A stretch of 39,168 bases of DNA, from the NCBI GenBank assembly GCA_903939735.1, contig CAJAIA010000001.1, positions 1 through 39,168 on the forward strand, written 5' to 3'. The stretch's first letter is position 1. Every line of letters starts with the position of its first letter. Shown here piece after piece: positions 1-8,433 of this stretch. The notes below the pieces were generated by a model, which saw only the letters and a program-made list of their open reading frames with translations, had not been told where the DNA came from and made no database searches. Both the position numbers and the translations under genes were made by a program. The DNA comes from an uncultured Ignavibacteria bacterium (GTDB lineage Bacteria; Bacteroidota; Ignavibacteria; Kapaibacteriales; Kapaibacteriaceae).

Positions 1-2511
1 AACGGCACCACTTGTAAGTGCCAGGAGTGAGTGCTGACCGCCAACACACAGATTCGTTGAAGCAGGGGACTGCGTAACGATGACTTCCGAAGCAACCGCA
101 AACGTTGTTGTTGTTGCTGTGATATCAGTACGCTCTACACCAGTAACGCGGATGCGGCATTGTCCAGCGAACTCGATTGCTGGAACTGTCCATGCTGCAA
201 CACCAGACGCTGCAGGTACCGTTGCGACCGTCTCCCACGAAAGGCCGTTGTTACGAGAAAACTCAATGCGAACATTCGTTGTACCGCGAGCGAGGAATCG
301 TGTTGTTGCTTCCTTGCCAGCGCAAAGGGTATCACCCGTAGCAGGTGAGGTAACAGTGATACGTGGTGTTTCAAGAATGATTGGTGTTGCGAAGCCGCCT
401 GGCGCTGCGTACGACGATGGATTGGTGTTGATACCGTTCCAGATGCCATCGTTCGATGTCACCGCATAGACGATTGCATTTGTGCGATAGTCGCGCTCTT
501 CGATACGACGAACACCGTTCGGAAGTGTGTTCGGGATGAATGTTGCCCACGCACCTGCAGAGTTTTGACGCGCAGCATAGAATGCCTCTGCGCCGTTGAT
601 TGCAGTACCGAGCGACTGGATAGCAGCAACTGTTACCGGACGTCCTGTGCCAGCTGTGTTATCGTAGAGCAGAACGTAGTTCTTCGGTGTCAACTGCGAC
701 TGATTGTCTGCAATACCTGTTGCTTGAGTTGTTGCAGTGCCGAGACGGATTACTTGTGATGTTTGGTTGAGCTCGAACATCCGCATCAAACGACCTTGGT
801 TGTCACCGAGAGCAACGCGCCAGAAGATCGTGTTTCCTTCCTGGAAGTCTGGATTCGTCGAAGCAACAAGATTCACCCAAACCGACTTTGACGTCTCGTT
901 AGAGAGTGTCGAGAATTGTGAGAATGTTCCGTCTGTCGTCAAGCTCTTCGATGACGCATAAACGTACGTGTTCGTATTCGCGTTGAAGTGAATGTTGAAA
1001 CCACCACCCACGCTTGTTGCTGTTTGCGTTGTCGCAAGACCTGTGTTGTAGCGATATGTTGTGTTTGGTTGAAGACCCGTGAACGTCACACGTGCAAACA
1101 CCGGAACAGGAAACGCCTGCGTGCTTGAATTACATGTGCCCGATGCCACGCGCGACTGAATGAACTGAGGAACGATGTCCGTGTTCATTGCTGGTGTCGC
1201 GAACGCCGTTGTAAATGGCAGCGTCTGCGTTGGCAATCCTGGAATATTCACTTGAAGCTGATACGTTCCAGGTGCCGAAACCGCAACGTTTGAGAACGTT
1301 GCAACACCCTGAACAGCCGAAACTGATGTCGTACCAGTAAGAACGCCTGGACCACTCACGCGCACGATTGACAATGTCGATGCATAGTTAGCATCGACGA
1401 CGTTGTCTGCACGGAACACGCTGATCGTGATCGGATTGAATGCAACGCCTGCATATCCGTCCTGTTGTGCACCAGTAATCAAGGCGTATGCAGCCGGACC
1501 CTGGACGATGAATGCGTTGCTGTTGCCGAGTGTCAATCCAGTTGCGCTGGCGCGAATCGATACACCTGCTTCAACAGTGTTGTACACTACGTTGCTGAAA
1601 TCAGCAGTGCTCTGTCCCGCCGGAATGGTACCAGTGAGTGTTCCGCTGAGAATGCCCGTGCCCGAGTTGAGCGAGAGCGTTACCGGAGTCGCAACAGTAA
1701 CATTCTTAGCTGCGCCCAACGCGTCTGTGGAACGCACACGAACGTTGAACGCTGTGTTTTGGGACGGAGAACCTGGTGTTACGTTTTCGACGATCACGTT
1801 AGTTGCAACGCCAGCGATCGCGTTCGATGTGATTGCAATCTCATCGAGACGAACCGGTGGGCGTGAACCAGATGCAAATGCAGGCACTTGGTAGTAGAAC
1901 CAACGAAGCTGCACAAGTGGCTGATTCTCGCAAACCGTAGGAAGCATTGCGCTGAAGTTCTGCTGCGGCCATACTGCCGACGATGAACTAGTCACAGTCG
2001 TAACCAGTTCAACCGGTGCTCCATTGTTTACAACTGGCGACCATGCTCCAGTTGACCCGATGCGATACTCAAGTCGGAGTCCGTGTACGCGTTGTCCCTG
2101 ACCTGGCATTTGCTGAGCCACGAACGAAACATTGACTTGCGCACGATTCGTTGTGTTTACCGCAACTACCGCACTTCCAACGTAGGCACAGTTACATACG
2201 AGCGTTCCCGTATTAATAAACTGGATGCCAGTCGTGCCAAGGCCATTGACACGCGCGCCGCTCGTGAGATTATACGCGCAGTTGTAGTCAGCCGAAGGCG
2301 CAGTACCCAGCGGTTGATCGATGACAGGCGCTTGGTGAAACACCATGCTCGGCGGATAGGTACCCGCAGCCTGCGTGTTATTCCACGTCGTGAATGAATA
2401 CGATCCCGCGTTCAAATCGAACGGCAGTGGATTCGATTGGCCATGCATGACGACGGATCCAACCGCGATCATGAGTGTCAGGAGTACACTCCAGGCAGTC
2501 ACTCTCTTCAT
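1..2511 (-). CDS. Large secreted multidomain surface protein (5' part; C-terminus off the left edge)
   Basis: Reading the minus strand from the ATG at 2511 gives 837 uninterrupted codons to the window edge, so the gene is truncated at its 3' end. The start MKRVTAWSVLLTLMIA is a clear signal peptide, probably cleaved near HGQS at about residue 25. The mature chain is rich in Thr, Ser, Val and Asn, with almost no Lys, as in extracellular beta-sandwich proteins. A stretch reading RLDEIAITSNA is followed by repeated Ig-like/invasin-like units (for example phrases of the type TNVIVENVTPGSPSQ, ATFSNV, VRVSGPGVL). A fibronectin-like segment (TGLQPNTTYRYNTG) follows, then another Ig-like module (SPATGDTLCAGKEAT). 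No catalytic motif is seen. Related proteins in this lineage usually end in a type IX sorting domain, but that part cannot be seen here. The Shine-Dalgarno match is weak (AGG about 14 nt upstream). It is clearly a real gene, but its function is unknown: adhesin or cell-surface protein is the most that can be said. Confidence 0.88.
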   Translation of the reverse strand, partial: MKRVTAWSVLLTLMIAVGSVVMHGQSNPLPFDLNAGSYSFTTWNNTQAAGTYPPSMVFHQAPVIDQPLGTAPSADYNCAYNLTSGARVNGLGTTGIQFINTGTLVCNCAYVGSAVVAVNTTNRAQVNVSFVAQQMPGQGQRVHGLRLEYRIGSTGAWSPVVNNGAPVELVTTVTSSSSAVWPQQNFSAMLPTVCENQPLVQLRWFYYQVPAFASGSRPPVRLDEIAITSNAIAGVATNVIVENVTPGSPSQNTAFNVRVRSTDALGAAKNVTVATPVTLSLNSGTGILSGTLTGTIPAGQSTADFSNVVYNTVEAGVSIRASATGLTLGNSNAFIVQGPAAYALITGAQQDGYAGVAFNPITISVFRADNVVDANYASTLSIVRVSGPGVLTGTTSVSAVQGVATFSNVAVSAPGTYQLQVNIPGLPTQTLPFTTAFATPAMNTDIVPQFIQSRVASGTCNSSTQAFPVPVFARVTFTGLQPNTTYRYNTGLATTQTATSVGGGFNIHFNANTNTYVYASSKSLTTDGTFSQFSTLSNETSKSVWVNLVASTNPDFQEGNTIFWRVALGDNQGRLMRMFELNQTSQVIRLGTATTQATGIADNQSQLTPKNYVLLYDNTAGTGRPVTVAAIQSLGTAINGAEAFYAARQNSAGAWATFIPNTLPNGVRRIEERDYRTNAIVYAVTSNDGIWNGINTNPSSYAAPGGFATPIILETPRITVTSPATGDTLCAGKEATTRFLARGTTNVRIEFSRNNGLSWETVATVPAASGVAAWTVPAIEFAGQCRIRVTGVERTDITATTTTFAVASEVIVTQSPASTNLCVGGQHSLLALTSGAV

Positions 2512-2692
2512 GTTGCTTGCAACCTGTTACTGGGACAGAAAGATTAGTCTTCAGAATCATGCAAACCTACACAAAAGCACCACCAGAACGGTAGCACTCA
2601 GGTATAGATTGTGCAACGTGGCGGGATGTTTACAGTGAGACACCTCGCATCTTACGCTAAGTGCACACTGCAACCACGTGCCATACAATTAG
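2512..2692. other. 181-bp gap: leader and promoter region of the secreted-protein gene
   Basis: This is the longest non-coding stretch in the window. It lies between the stop of the M3 peptidase gene and the start of the large secreted-protein gene, both on the minus strand, so it should hold the promoter of the latter. On the minus strand it contains one TAGGTTTG octamer (2562-2569), which fits the Bacteroidota TAnnTTTG -7 box. No convincing terminator for the peptidase gene was found: short inverted repeats occur but no T-tract follows them. No small gene is evident. Confidence 0.5.
2562..2569 (-). promoter_or_regulatory. Possible TAnnTTTG-type -7 promoter box
   Basis: On the minus strand the octamer reads TAGGTTTG, matching the Bacteroidota primary-sigma -7 consensus. 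It would place the transcript start near 2555 and give a leader of about 44 nt. No TTTG-like -33 element lies at the expected 19-21 nt upstream, so this is only a weak candidate. Confidence 0.22.
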
Positions 2693-4408
2693 TTACGACG
2701 CTGTTTGCATGTACTCGGGATACGTTGCATCAAGCCAAGCATAGGCTGTATCAACGATTCCCTTGAGACATCCAGGTTCAAATGGTGATACGAGGCCCCC
2801 TGCAGCTACGATATCAAGGAACGACTTTGATCCACCGATGTCACAGATCGATACGTAGGACGCAAATGCTGCCGTACGGTCTTGTTCAGCCCATTTCCAG
2901 TACTGCATCGCGCACGTTTGTGCAAGAGCATAGTCGATGTAGTAGAACGGAGACTCATAAATGTGGCGCTGGAACTGCCATGCTCTGCCTTCTTCGGCCG
3001 CAGGGATGCCCGAAGCATCACGCCAAGGCATGTAGGTTGACTCCATGTGTTTCCACGTGGCCAGCCGCTCAGCTGGTGATGCCGTTGGGTTGGCGTAGAC
3101 CCAATGCTGGAAATGATCCACAGCACATCCGTAGGGGAGGAACAGGAGCGCGCCTTGGAGATGGTAGAAGCGGAACTTATCCGTCTGCTCACCGAAGAAA
3201 TCCTTCATCCATGGCCATGTGAGGAACTCCATGCCCATTGAGTGGATCTCACATGCCTCCATCGTCGGCCAGAAGTACTCGGGAACCGAGTGATGACGGC
3301 TACGGTATGCTTGGAAGGCATGACCTGCCTCGTGTGTAAGCACTTCGATGTCGTGTGTAGTCCGATTGAAATTCGCGAAGATGAACGGAACGCCATACTT
3401 GGGGAAACTCGTGCAATAGCCCCCGGTGGCCTTGTTATCGCGTGTCTTCAGGTCCAGAAGATCACCGTCGAGCATGAGCGTGAAGAATTCATGCGTCTCA
3501 GGAGACAACTCAGCGTACATGTTTGCTGCCTTGGCAACGATCCAATCATGATCTCCTTCGGCGACGGGGTTTCCGTCAGGGAACTGAACCTTCTCATCAG
3601 CAATTGTAAGCGACTCGATACCGAGGCGGTGCTTCTGTGCATTGCGCAATTGCATGACAAGGGGCACAACTACTTCGCGAACCTGTGCGCGGAAACGCTC
3701 AACATCAGCAGCATTGTAATCGACGCGACCGTACTCGATGTACCGCAACTCCGTGTAGGACGGGAAGCCTAGTTTCGCAGCCTTTTCGGTGCGGAGCTGC
3801 ACGAGTTCATGGTAGATGCGATCGAGTGCTTCGGCATGCTGCGAAAGAAACCCATACATCGCCTGGTGTGCCCGTTGACGCACGCCGCGATCCAAATCAA
3901 TGAGCAGCTTCCCGATCGAACTCAAGTTGTAGATCACTCCGTCTACATCAATCTTCGCCGAAGCTGTGAGCTCGTTGTACTCGCGTGATAGTTCACTTTC
4001 CTTCACGAGAAGATCCATGATCTCCGGACGGAACGTAAGTGTCGAATGCTCGAGTCGTGTTACGAACAGCGAACCAAACTTCTCTGCAAGAGCGCCTTTC
4101 CATTGCGATGCAAGCAGGACGTGGATGAACGTCTGATCCATCTCAACGATGGATGGTCCATGCTCGTCGAACCAGAGCTTCTCGGCCTTCGCTGCCTCGT
4201 TTACGACATTCTGCGTGAAATGCACCTCGGCAAGTGACGCCATGGTGCTTACATCGATGCGTACAGTGTTCCATGCATCGACGACACTGATGGCAGCCTC
4301 AGCCGATGTGGCGTGTTGCATTTGCTGCGTTAGATCTGCATATGTCGTGCGCAGGTGGTCGAGGTTCGGACGCACATAGGGAAGGTCAGAGAATGTTCGT
4401 ACTGACAT
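2693..4408 (-). CDS. M3-family oligoendopeptidase (PepF-like zinc peptidase)
   Basis: This 571-aa protein matches the M3 (thimet/oligopeptidase F) zinc peptidases, which cut short peptides, usually in the cytoplasm. The HExxH zinc site is HEAGH at residues 359-363. It is preceded by TGGYCTSFPKYGVPFIF and followed about 25 residues later by EACEIHSMGMEF, which carries the third zinc ligand glutamate. Length and architecture (helical N-terminal half, catalytic C-terminal half) fit the family. The frame is open 36 codons further upstream, but that extension runs into the neighbouring gene. The chosen ATG at 4408 has a GGAG seven bases before it and leaves a 25-bp gap, so it is preferred. No signal peptide is seen. 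It is the last gene of the seven-gene minus-strand run. An M24 peptidase lies two genes upstream, suggesting peptide turnover as a shared theme. The family call is secure; the substrate is not known. Confidence 0.93.
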   Translation of the reverse strand: MSVRTFSDLPYVRPNLDHLRTTYADLTQQMQHATSAEAAISVVDAWNTVRIDVSTMASLAEVHFTQNVVNEAAKAEKLWFDEHGPSIVEMDQTFIHVLLASQWKGALAEKFGSLFVTRLEHSTLTFRPEIMDLLVKESELSREYNELTASAKIDVDGVIYNLSSIGKLLIDLDRGVRQRAHQAMYGFLSQHAEALDRIYHELVQLRTEKAAKLGFPSYTELRYIEYGRVDYNAADVERFRAQVREVVVPLVMQLRNAQKHRLGIESLTIADEKVQFPDGNPVAEGDHDWIVAKAANMYAELSPETHEFFTLMLDGDLLDLKTRDNKATGGYCTSFPKYGVPFIFANFNRTTHDIEVLTHEAGHAFQAYRSRHHSVPEYFWPTMEACEIHSMGMEFLTWPWMKDFFGEQTDKFRFYHLQGALLFLPYGCAVDHFQHWVYANPTASPAERLATWKHMESTYMPWRDASGIPAAEEGRAWQFQRHIYESPFYYIDYALAQTCAMQYWKWAEQDRTAAFASYVSICDIGGSKSFLDIVAAGGLVSPFEPGCLKGIVDTAYAWLDATYPEYMQTAS

Positions 4409-4433
4409 GTCAGCTCCGTTGTGAGAAGAATTC

Positions 4434-6245
4434 TTAGGAATCGCCGCGGAGTTTACGAATGCGATCCCGCGCGGCTGGAACAAAGATAGAGCGGGGATAG
4501 GCAACGAGGAGAGCATTCAATGCTTGCATTGCAGCTGCAACATCACCTCGACGTTCTTCGATCTCAGAAAGGCGCATGAGAACGCGATCACCCCATATCG
4601 TCTCTGGAATACGCTCTGCAATCGTCCGAAGGGGCATGAGCGCCAGTGAATCATCACGCATCATCAATGCAACTTCCGCAGCTCGCATGAGTGCACGTTC
4701 CCGAAGTTCTGGATCTCGCGCTGTTGAGCCCAAACCCATGAACTGCGGATAGGCGACGGTATACGACCGCCGAACGAATTGACCTTCGGCAGAAGCAAAT
4801 GCAAGAACCGAAGCTGAGTCGTCTTGCGCCAGATCAATGAGCAACATGCGGTCAATTGCGTCGTTTGCTGCAGCAGACGTATGCTGGTCAGCTAAATCGC
4901 TGTAAAGCTCACGAGCCGTGTTGATCTTCCCTTGCCATAACTGCATATCGGCAAGCATGAGCCGAGCGATGTCCTTTCGGTCGCTCACAACAAGGTCGGG
5001 CGCAGCAATGAGTTGTTCAAGGACGACACGTGCCTCTGAATCGTTGCCCATTGACAGGTACAGAGTAGCAAGGAGCAATGCCGCTTCGCCATAGACAGTT
5101 GTACCACGCCATTGTACTTGAATGCGTTGCAGCCGCGAACGAGCCGATTCAGAATTTCCAAGAATGACATCTTCAATGCGCGCTGCATTAAGCAGGGCAT
5201 CAGCACACAGCGGATGATTCGGATACGATGCAATCACATCATCATACCGCTTGACGATCTCACGGGCATCCTGAAGCGACAAATCACGCTGGCGCCGCAA
5301 CTGCTGCTCGAGTGTGCGAACAGACCCATAGGCTGCCGCTATCGATGTACGTTGGTCTGCGGCAAGCCGTAGCACCTGCTCGTAGGCCTGCAGTGCTGTG
5401 CCATATTGCTCGTCATTACGAGCACCATCAGCAAACATGAGGAGCTCATTACCCCTTGCACGAACGAGCCGATCCAGCGTTATCGTTTCATCAAGCGCGC
5501 GTTCCCATTGCTTGAGTTGTCGATAGACCCATTGTTTGAGCCGCACCGACTCTTCTTGATCAGACGCGAGGCGCGCCACACGTTTGGCCACTGGTGCCGC
5601 TGCAGCGTCAGATGCCAGAAGCAGCGTCAGCGAACGCATAGTGCGATACACATCACGGTCGAGTGCAAACACAGCAAGGATTTCATCGCATGCTTCGTCA
5701 TACGCCCCGGTCAATGTGAGCAGGGCGACAACCTCATCGCTATATGGGTGCTGTTCTTCCCGTTGCGATCGGACGATGGCCTTGCGAAGTGATACAAGTG
5801 CAGCATCGTATAGCCCAGCTTTGCGCTGCTCGTTGCTCACAGCCACAAATGCTTGTTCTTTGTCGTTGCTTGCATCTATGGCGGCATCCCACCAGCGTAT
5901 CGCTAGATCGCGCTCACCCCGGCGTGCGCGCAACGTTCCCGCAAGGATGTATGCAGATTCAGTGCGTGTAGTCGTCGCGTGCGATTCAACCAGTGGCATG
6001 AGGGCATCGAACTGCTGAAGCGCAGAAAGCGTTCGGACGACACCCTGAAAGTATGACTCGTTCGATGTATGTTGAGCGTAGAGCTCCTGATAAATGCGGG
6101 CTGCTCCACGATTATCGCCAGCACGCTCGTACGTGGCAGCCATACGAAGGCGATCACGATCGTCAGAGCTTTGCCCAGCTGCCATCATAACAGCAGCAAG
6201 CATCACAATGAATGAAGCACTGAGGAGGCGGATCACTGCTTCCAT
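4434..6245 (-). CDS. Exported tetratricopeptide-repeat (TPR) protein
   Basis: This 603-aa protein begins with a signal peptide (MEAVIRLLSASFIVMLAAVM, likely cut after AAGQS). It is otherwise almost entirely helical. TPR-like units recur through the chain, with the A-x-x-Y/W and P-x-x-x-x-A spacing typical of these repeats. Examples are AATYERAGDNRGAARIYQEL near residue 35, YGTALQAYEQVL in the middle, YPNHPLCADALLNAARI, and AMQALNALLVAYPRSIFVPAA near the end. TPR proteins of this kind are scaffolds in the periplasm or at the outer membrane. The gene overlaps the M24 peptidase gene by 13 bp and is followed 25 bp later by the M3 peptidase gene, so all three should be co-transcribed and translationally coupled. 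No Shine-Dalgarno is seen; coupling probably suffices. The binding partner is unknown. Confidence 0.85.
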   Translation of the reverse strand: MEAVIRLLSASFIVMLAAVMMAAGQSSDDRDRLRMAATYERAGDNRGAARIYQELYAQHTSNESYFQGVVRTLSALQQFDALMPLVESHATTTRTESAYILAGTLRARRGERDLAIRWWDAAIDASNDKEQAFVAVSNEQRKAGLYDAALVSLRKAIVRSQREEQHPYSDEVVALLTLTGAYDEACDEILAVFALDRDVYRTMRSLTLLLASDAAAAPVAKRVARLASDQEESVRLKQWVYRQLKQWERALDETITLDRLVRARGNELLMFADGARNDEQYGTALQAYEQVLRLAADQRTSIAAAYGSVRTLEQQLRRQRDLSLQDAREIVKRYDDVIASYPNHPLCADALLNAARIEDVILGNSESARSRLQRIQVQWRGTTVYGEAALLLATLYLSMGNDSEARVVLEQLIAAPDLVVSDRKDIARLMLADMQLWQGKINTARELYSDLADQHTSAAANDAIDRMLLIDLAQDDSASVLAFASAEGQFVRRSYTVAYPQFMGLGSTARDPELRERALMRAAEVALMMRDDSLALMPLRTIAERIPETIWGDRVLMRLSEIEERRGDVAAAMQALNALLVAYPRSIFVPAARDRIRKLRGDS

Positions 6246-7438
6246 TCATCAGCAAGAAGTGGGAGAATACTGGTCTGCAGCGGCGACGATGGAACGGCTA
6301 CAGTACCATCATGCTGAACGACAACATCGATTTCTGTGCGCATACCGAGTATGTCCGGGATATAAATGCCCGGCTCAATTGAGAACATTGTTCCTGGCAA
6401 GATCCGTCGCGTATCATGCGTCTCGTAATCATCCATGTTCGCACCCGGTCCGTGGATCTCGGTTGTGATATTGTGTCCGGTGCGATGAATAAAGTGCGAC
6501 GCCATACCCGCTTGTTCGACAACAGCACGACATGCACGGTCGACCTCGTATCCATACACGGGGAGGTTGCCACGATAGCGCTCAGCCACCAACGCAAGCG
6601 CAGCATTACGTGCATTTGCGATGATCGTAAACGTGGACGCAACATCGGCAGGTATTGCAACGCCTGTGTAACCGACCCACGTGAGATCGGCATAGGCTGC
6701 ACCGGGAACATTCCTCTTGCACCATGCATCAATCACAACGACCATTTCTGTCTCAATGGCAGATGATTCCACCACGGACGGAGCATAGTGTGGTGATGCA
6801 GCATTTGGTCCAATCGCTACAATCGGTGCTGAATCAGTTACCAATCCAAGCCGCGCGAACTCCTGCAGGATGAATTGTTGAACCTCATACTCTTGCACAG
6901 GTGCGCCGCCAATGAGACGCTCGCGAATAAGCTCGAACGCGCTCGTAATGACATCGCGCAACTGACCGCCCGTAACTGCTGCACCTGCGAGCTGTTCCTC
7001 AGATAGGACGGCCGTGAACTGCTGAGCGATGTCCGCCGAGGATACAACTGTATGGCCCAGCGCACGAATTGATTCAATGGTTCCGGCATCAACTTTACTC
7101 GTCACTGGTAGAGCATTCATGGGTGAATACTCCATTGCAACTGTCTTGTAGGATCCGAGCGCGGTCCGGAGCGCATCGTCCCATGACTCTCGTGTGTCGT
7201 AGAGCACAACGGGAATGTCGATGTGTTCAAGCGGAAGTTGTTCCATGCGGTGCACGATTTTCACAGGGGTGCCCTGAGCGGGGATCACCACCGCCCAACG
7301 GCGTGTGCAGTGTGCATGCGGTGCAATGTCGAGCATTTGCCACGCCAGATCATTTGAACCACGGAAGTCATACATCATCCAAGCGTCTATCGTTGCTGCT
7401 CGCAAAGCTTCTTGATACCGAGGAAGAATCCGCTTCAT
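6233..7438 (-). CDS. M24-family metallopeptidase (Xaa-Pro aminopeptidase-like)
   Basis: This 401-aa protein has the two-domain form of Xaa-Pro-type peptidases: a creatinase-like N-terminal domain (about 1-140) and a pita-bread catalytic domain. All five metal ligands are in place: D237 (VVVIDAW), D251 (AYADLTW), H322 (in HRTGH, 318-322), E355 (SIEPGIYI) and E369 (MRTEIDVVV). These bind two Mn or Co ions and release N-terminal residues, in most family members ahead of proline. The start is well supported: GGAGGT lies 3 nt before the ATG, and that ATG overlaps the meaB stop as ATGA. It has no signal peptide, so it is cytoplasmic. The gene shares 13 bp with the TPR gene downstream. Substrate choice within M24 (prolidase, aminopeptidase P or creatinase-like) cannot be settled from sequence alone. 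Confidence 0.92.
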   Translation of the reverse strand: MKRILPRYQEALRAATIDAWMMYDFRGSNDLAWQMLDIAPHAHCTRRWAVVIPAQGTPVKIVHRMEQLPLEHIDIPVVLYDTRESWDDALRTALGSYKTVAMEYSPMNALPVTSKVDAGTIESIRALGHTVVSSADIAQQFTAVLSEEQLAGAAVTGGQLRDVITSAFELIRERLIGGAPVQEYEVQQFILQEFARLGLVTDSAPIVAIGPNAASPHYAPSVVESSAIETEMVVVIDAWCKRNVPGAAYADLTWVGYTGVAIPADVASTFTIIANARNAALALVAERYRGNLPVYGYEVDRACRAVVEQAGMASHFIHRTGHNITTEIHGPGANMDDYETHDTRRILPGTMFSIEPGIYIPDILGMRTEIDVVVQHDGTVAVPSSPLQTSILPLLADEWKQ

Positions 7439-8430
7439 ATGACCTCCTGAAATGACAAGGATACATGGGCTAAGAACTGATGAACAGCTACCGTCGGCAC
7501 ACGCGTGCCGTTATCGACGTCGTTGTGGAGTGTGTGTAGACGTTCTGTAACGTCAGGATGTTGCATCAACCGACGGACGATTTGCTGTTGCAAAATGGCA
7601 TCAAACCATGCACGGCGCTGTCGTCGCCGTTGATCAACAAGTTCCTGATGATAGCCGTCCGCAAACACTCCGTCGAGCCATGCAACCACATCAGACACGC
7701 CGCTACCTTCGCGAGATGATATCGGTAACACAGGAACAGGTAGCGAGGGTATTGGGGGATGGAGAAGCCTGAGTGCGCTCGTGTACATTGCTGTTGCCAT
7801 CCTGGCTGCTTGCTCGTCAATGTCTGTCTTGGCAACGATGATGGCATGTGCCATTTCCATGATGCCGCGCTTGATACCTTGCACTTCATCGCCAGCGGTA
7901 GGCAGCACAAGAAGCAGAAACACATCCACCATATCCGAAAGGTCTGTCTCGCTTTGACCAACACCAACGCTTTCGACAATCACCGTTGAATACCCAGCTG
8001 CTTCACAGACGATGATAGCATCACGTGTGGTTGGTGTTGTACCACCGAGAGCCAAACGAGATGGTGACGGACGTACGAATGCACGTGGATGATTCGACAG
8101 ATGTTGCATCCGAACCTTATCTCCGAGGATGCTTCCACCTGATTTGCGACTCGATGGGTCGACGGCCAGCACGGCAACGCGTTCACCTCGCTCAACGCAG
8201 GTCATACCCAGAGCTTCGGCGAAGGTACTTTTCCCAACTCCAGGTGCTCCTGTGAGACCAATTCTCTTTGTTCGGTGTGGTTGCGAAGCGCACTGATCGA
8301 GCAGCCACATGGCATGCTCTCGATCCTTCGGTGATGTGCTTTCAATGATCGAAAGTGCCTTGGCAAGCGCTCGACGTGATCCCGATGTGAGATCACGGTA
8401 CACTTGCTCTATGGACGGCTCAGACATCAT
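7435..8430 (-). CDS. meaB: MeaB/ArgK-type G3E GTPase (methylmalonyl-CoA mutase chaperone)
   Basis: This 331-aa GTPase belongs to the MeaB/ArgK group, which guards and reactivates B12-dependent acyl-CoA mutases. Visible motifs are the Walker A GAPGVGKS at 61-68, the family signature AVDPSSRKSGGSILGDKVRM at about 89-108, VESVGVGQSE at 152-161, and the base-recognition AKTD at 200-203. Two adjacent ATGs (8430 and 8427) are possible starts; both lie 3-6 bp after the glmS stop, and there is no strong Shine-Dalgarno. The usual partner, methylmalonyl-CoA mutase, is not in this window, so the client must be encoded elsewhere. The gene ends in a 4-bp ATGA overlap with the M24 peptidase gene. It was formerly called an arginine/ornithine transport ATPase (ArgK), which is a misnomer. 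Confidence 0.94.
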   Translation of the reverse strand: MMSEPSIEQVYRDLTSGSRRALAKALSIIESTSPKDREHAMWLLDQCASQPHRTKRIGLTGAPGVGKSTFAEALGMTCVERGERVAVLAVDPSSRKSGGSILGDKVRMQHLSNHPRAFVRPSPSRLALGGTTPTTRDAIIVCEAAGYSTVIVESVGVGQSETDLSDMVDVFLLLVLPTAGDEVQGIKRGIMEMAHAIIVAKTDIDEQAARMATAMYTSALRLLHPPIPSLPVPVLPISSREGSGVSDVVAWLDGVFADGYHQELVDQRRRQRRAWFDAILQQQIVRRLMQHPDVTERLHTLHNDVDNGTRVPTVAVHQFLAHVSLSFQEVI

Positions 8431-8433
8431 TGC

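Noticed and set aside
103-118. Short GTT/AAC tandem repeat
   Set aside because: It lies inside the large secreted gene and encodes a short Thr run. Four units are within chance for this Thr-rich protein.
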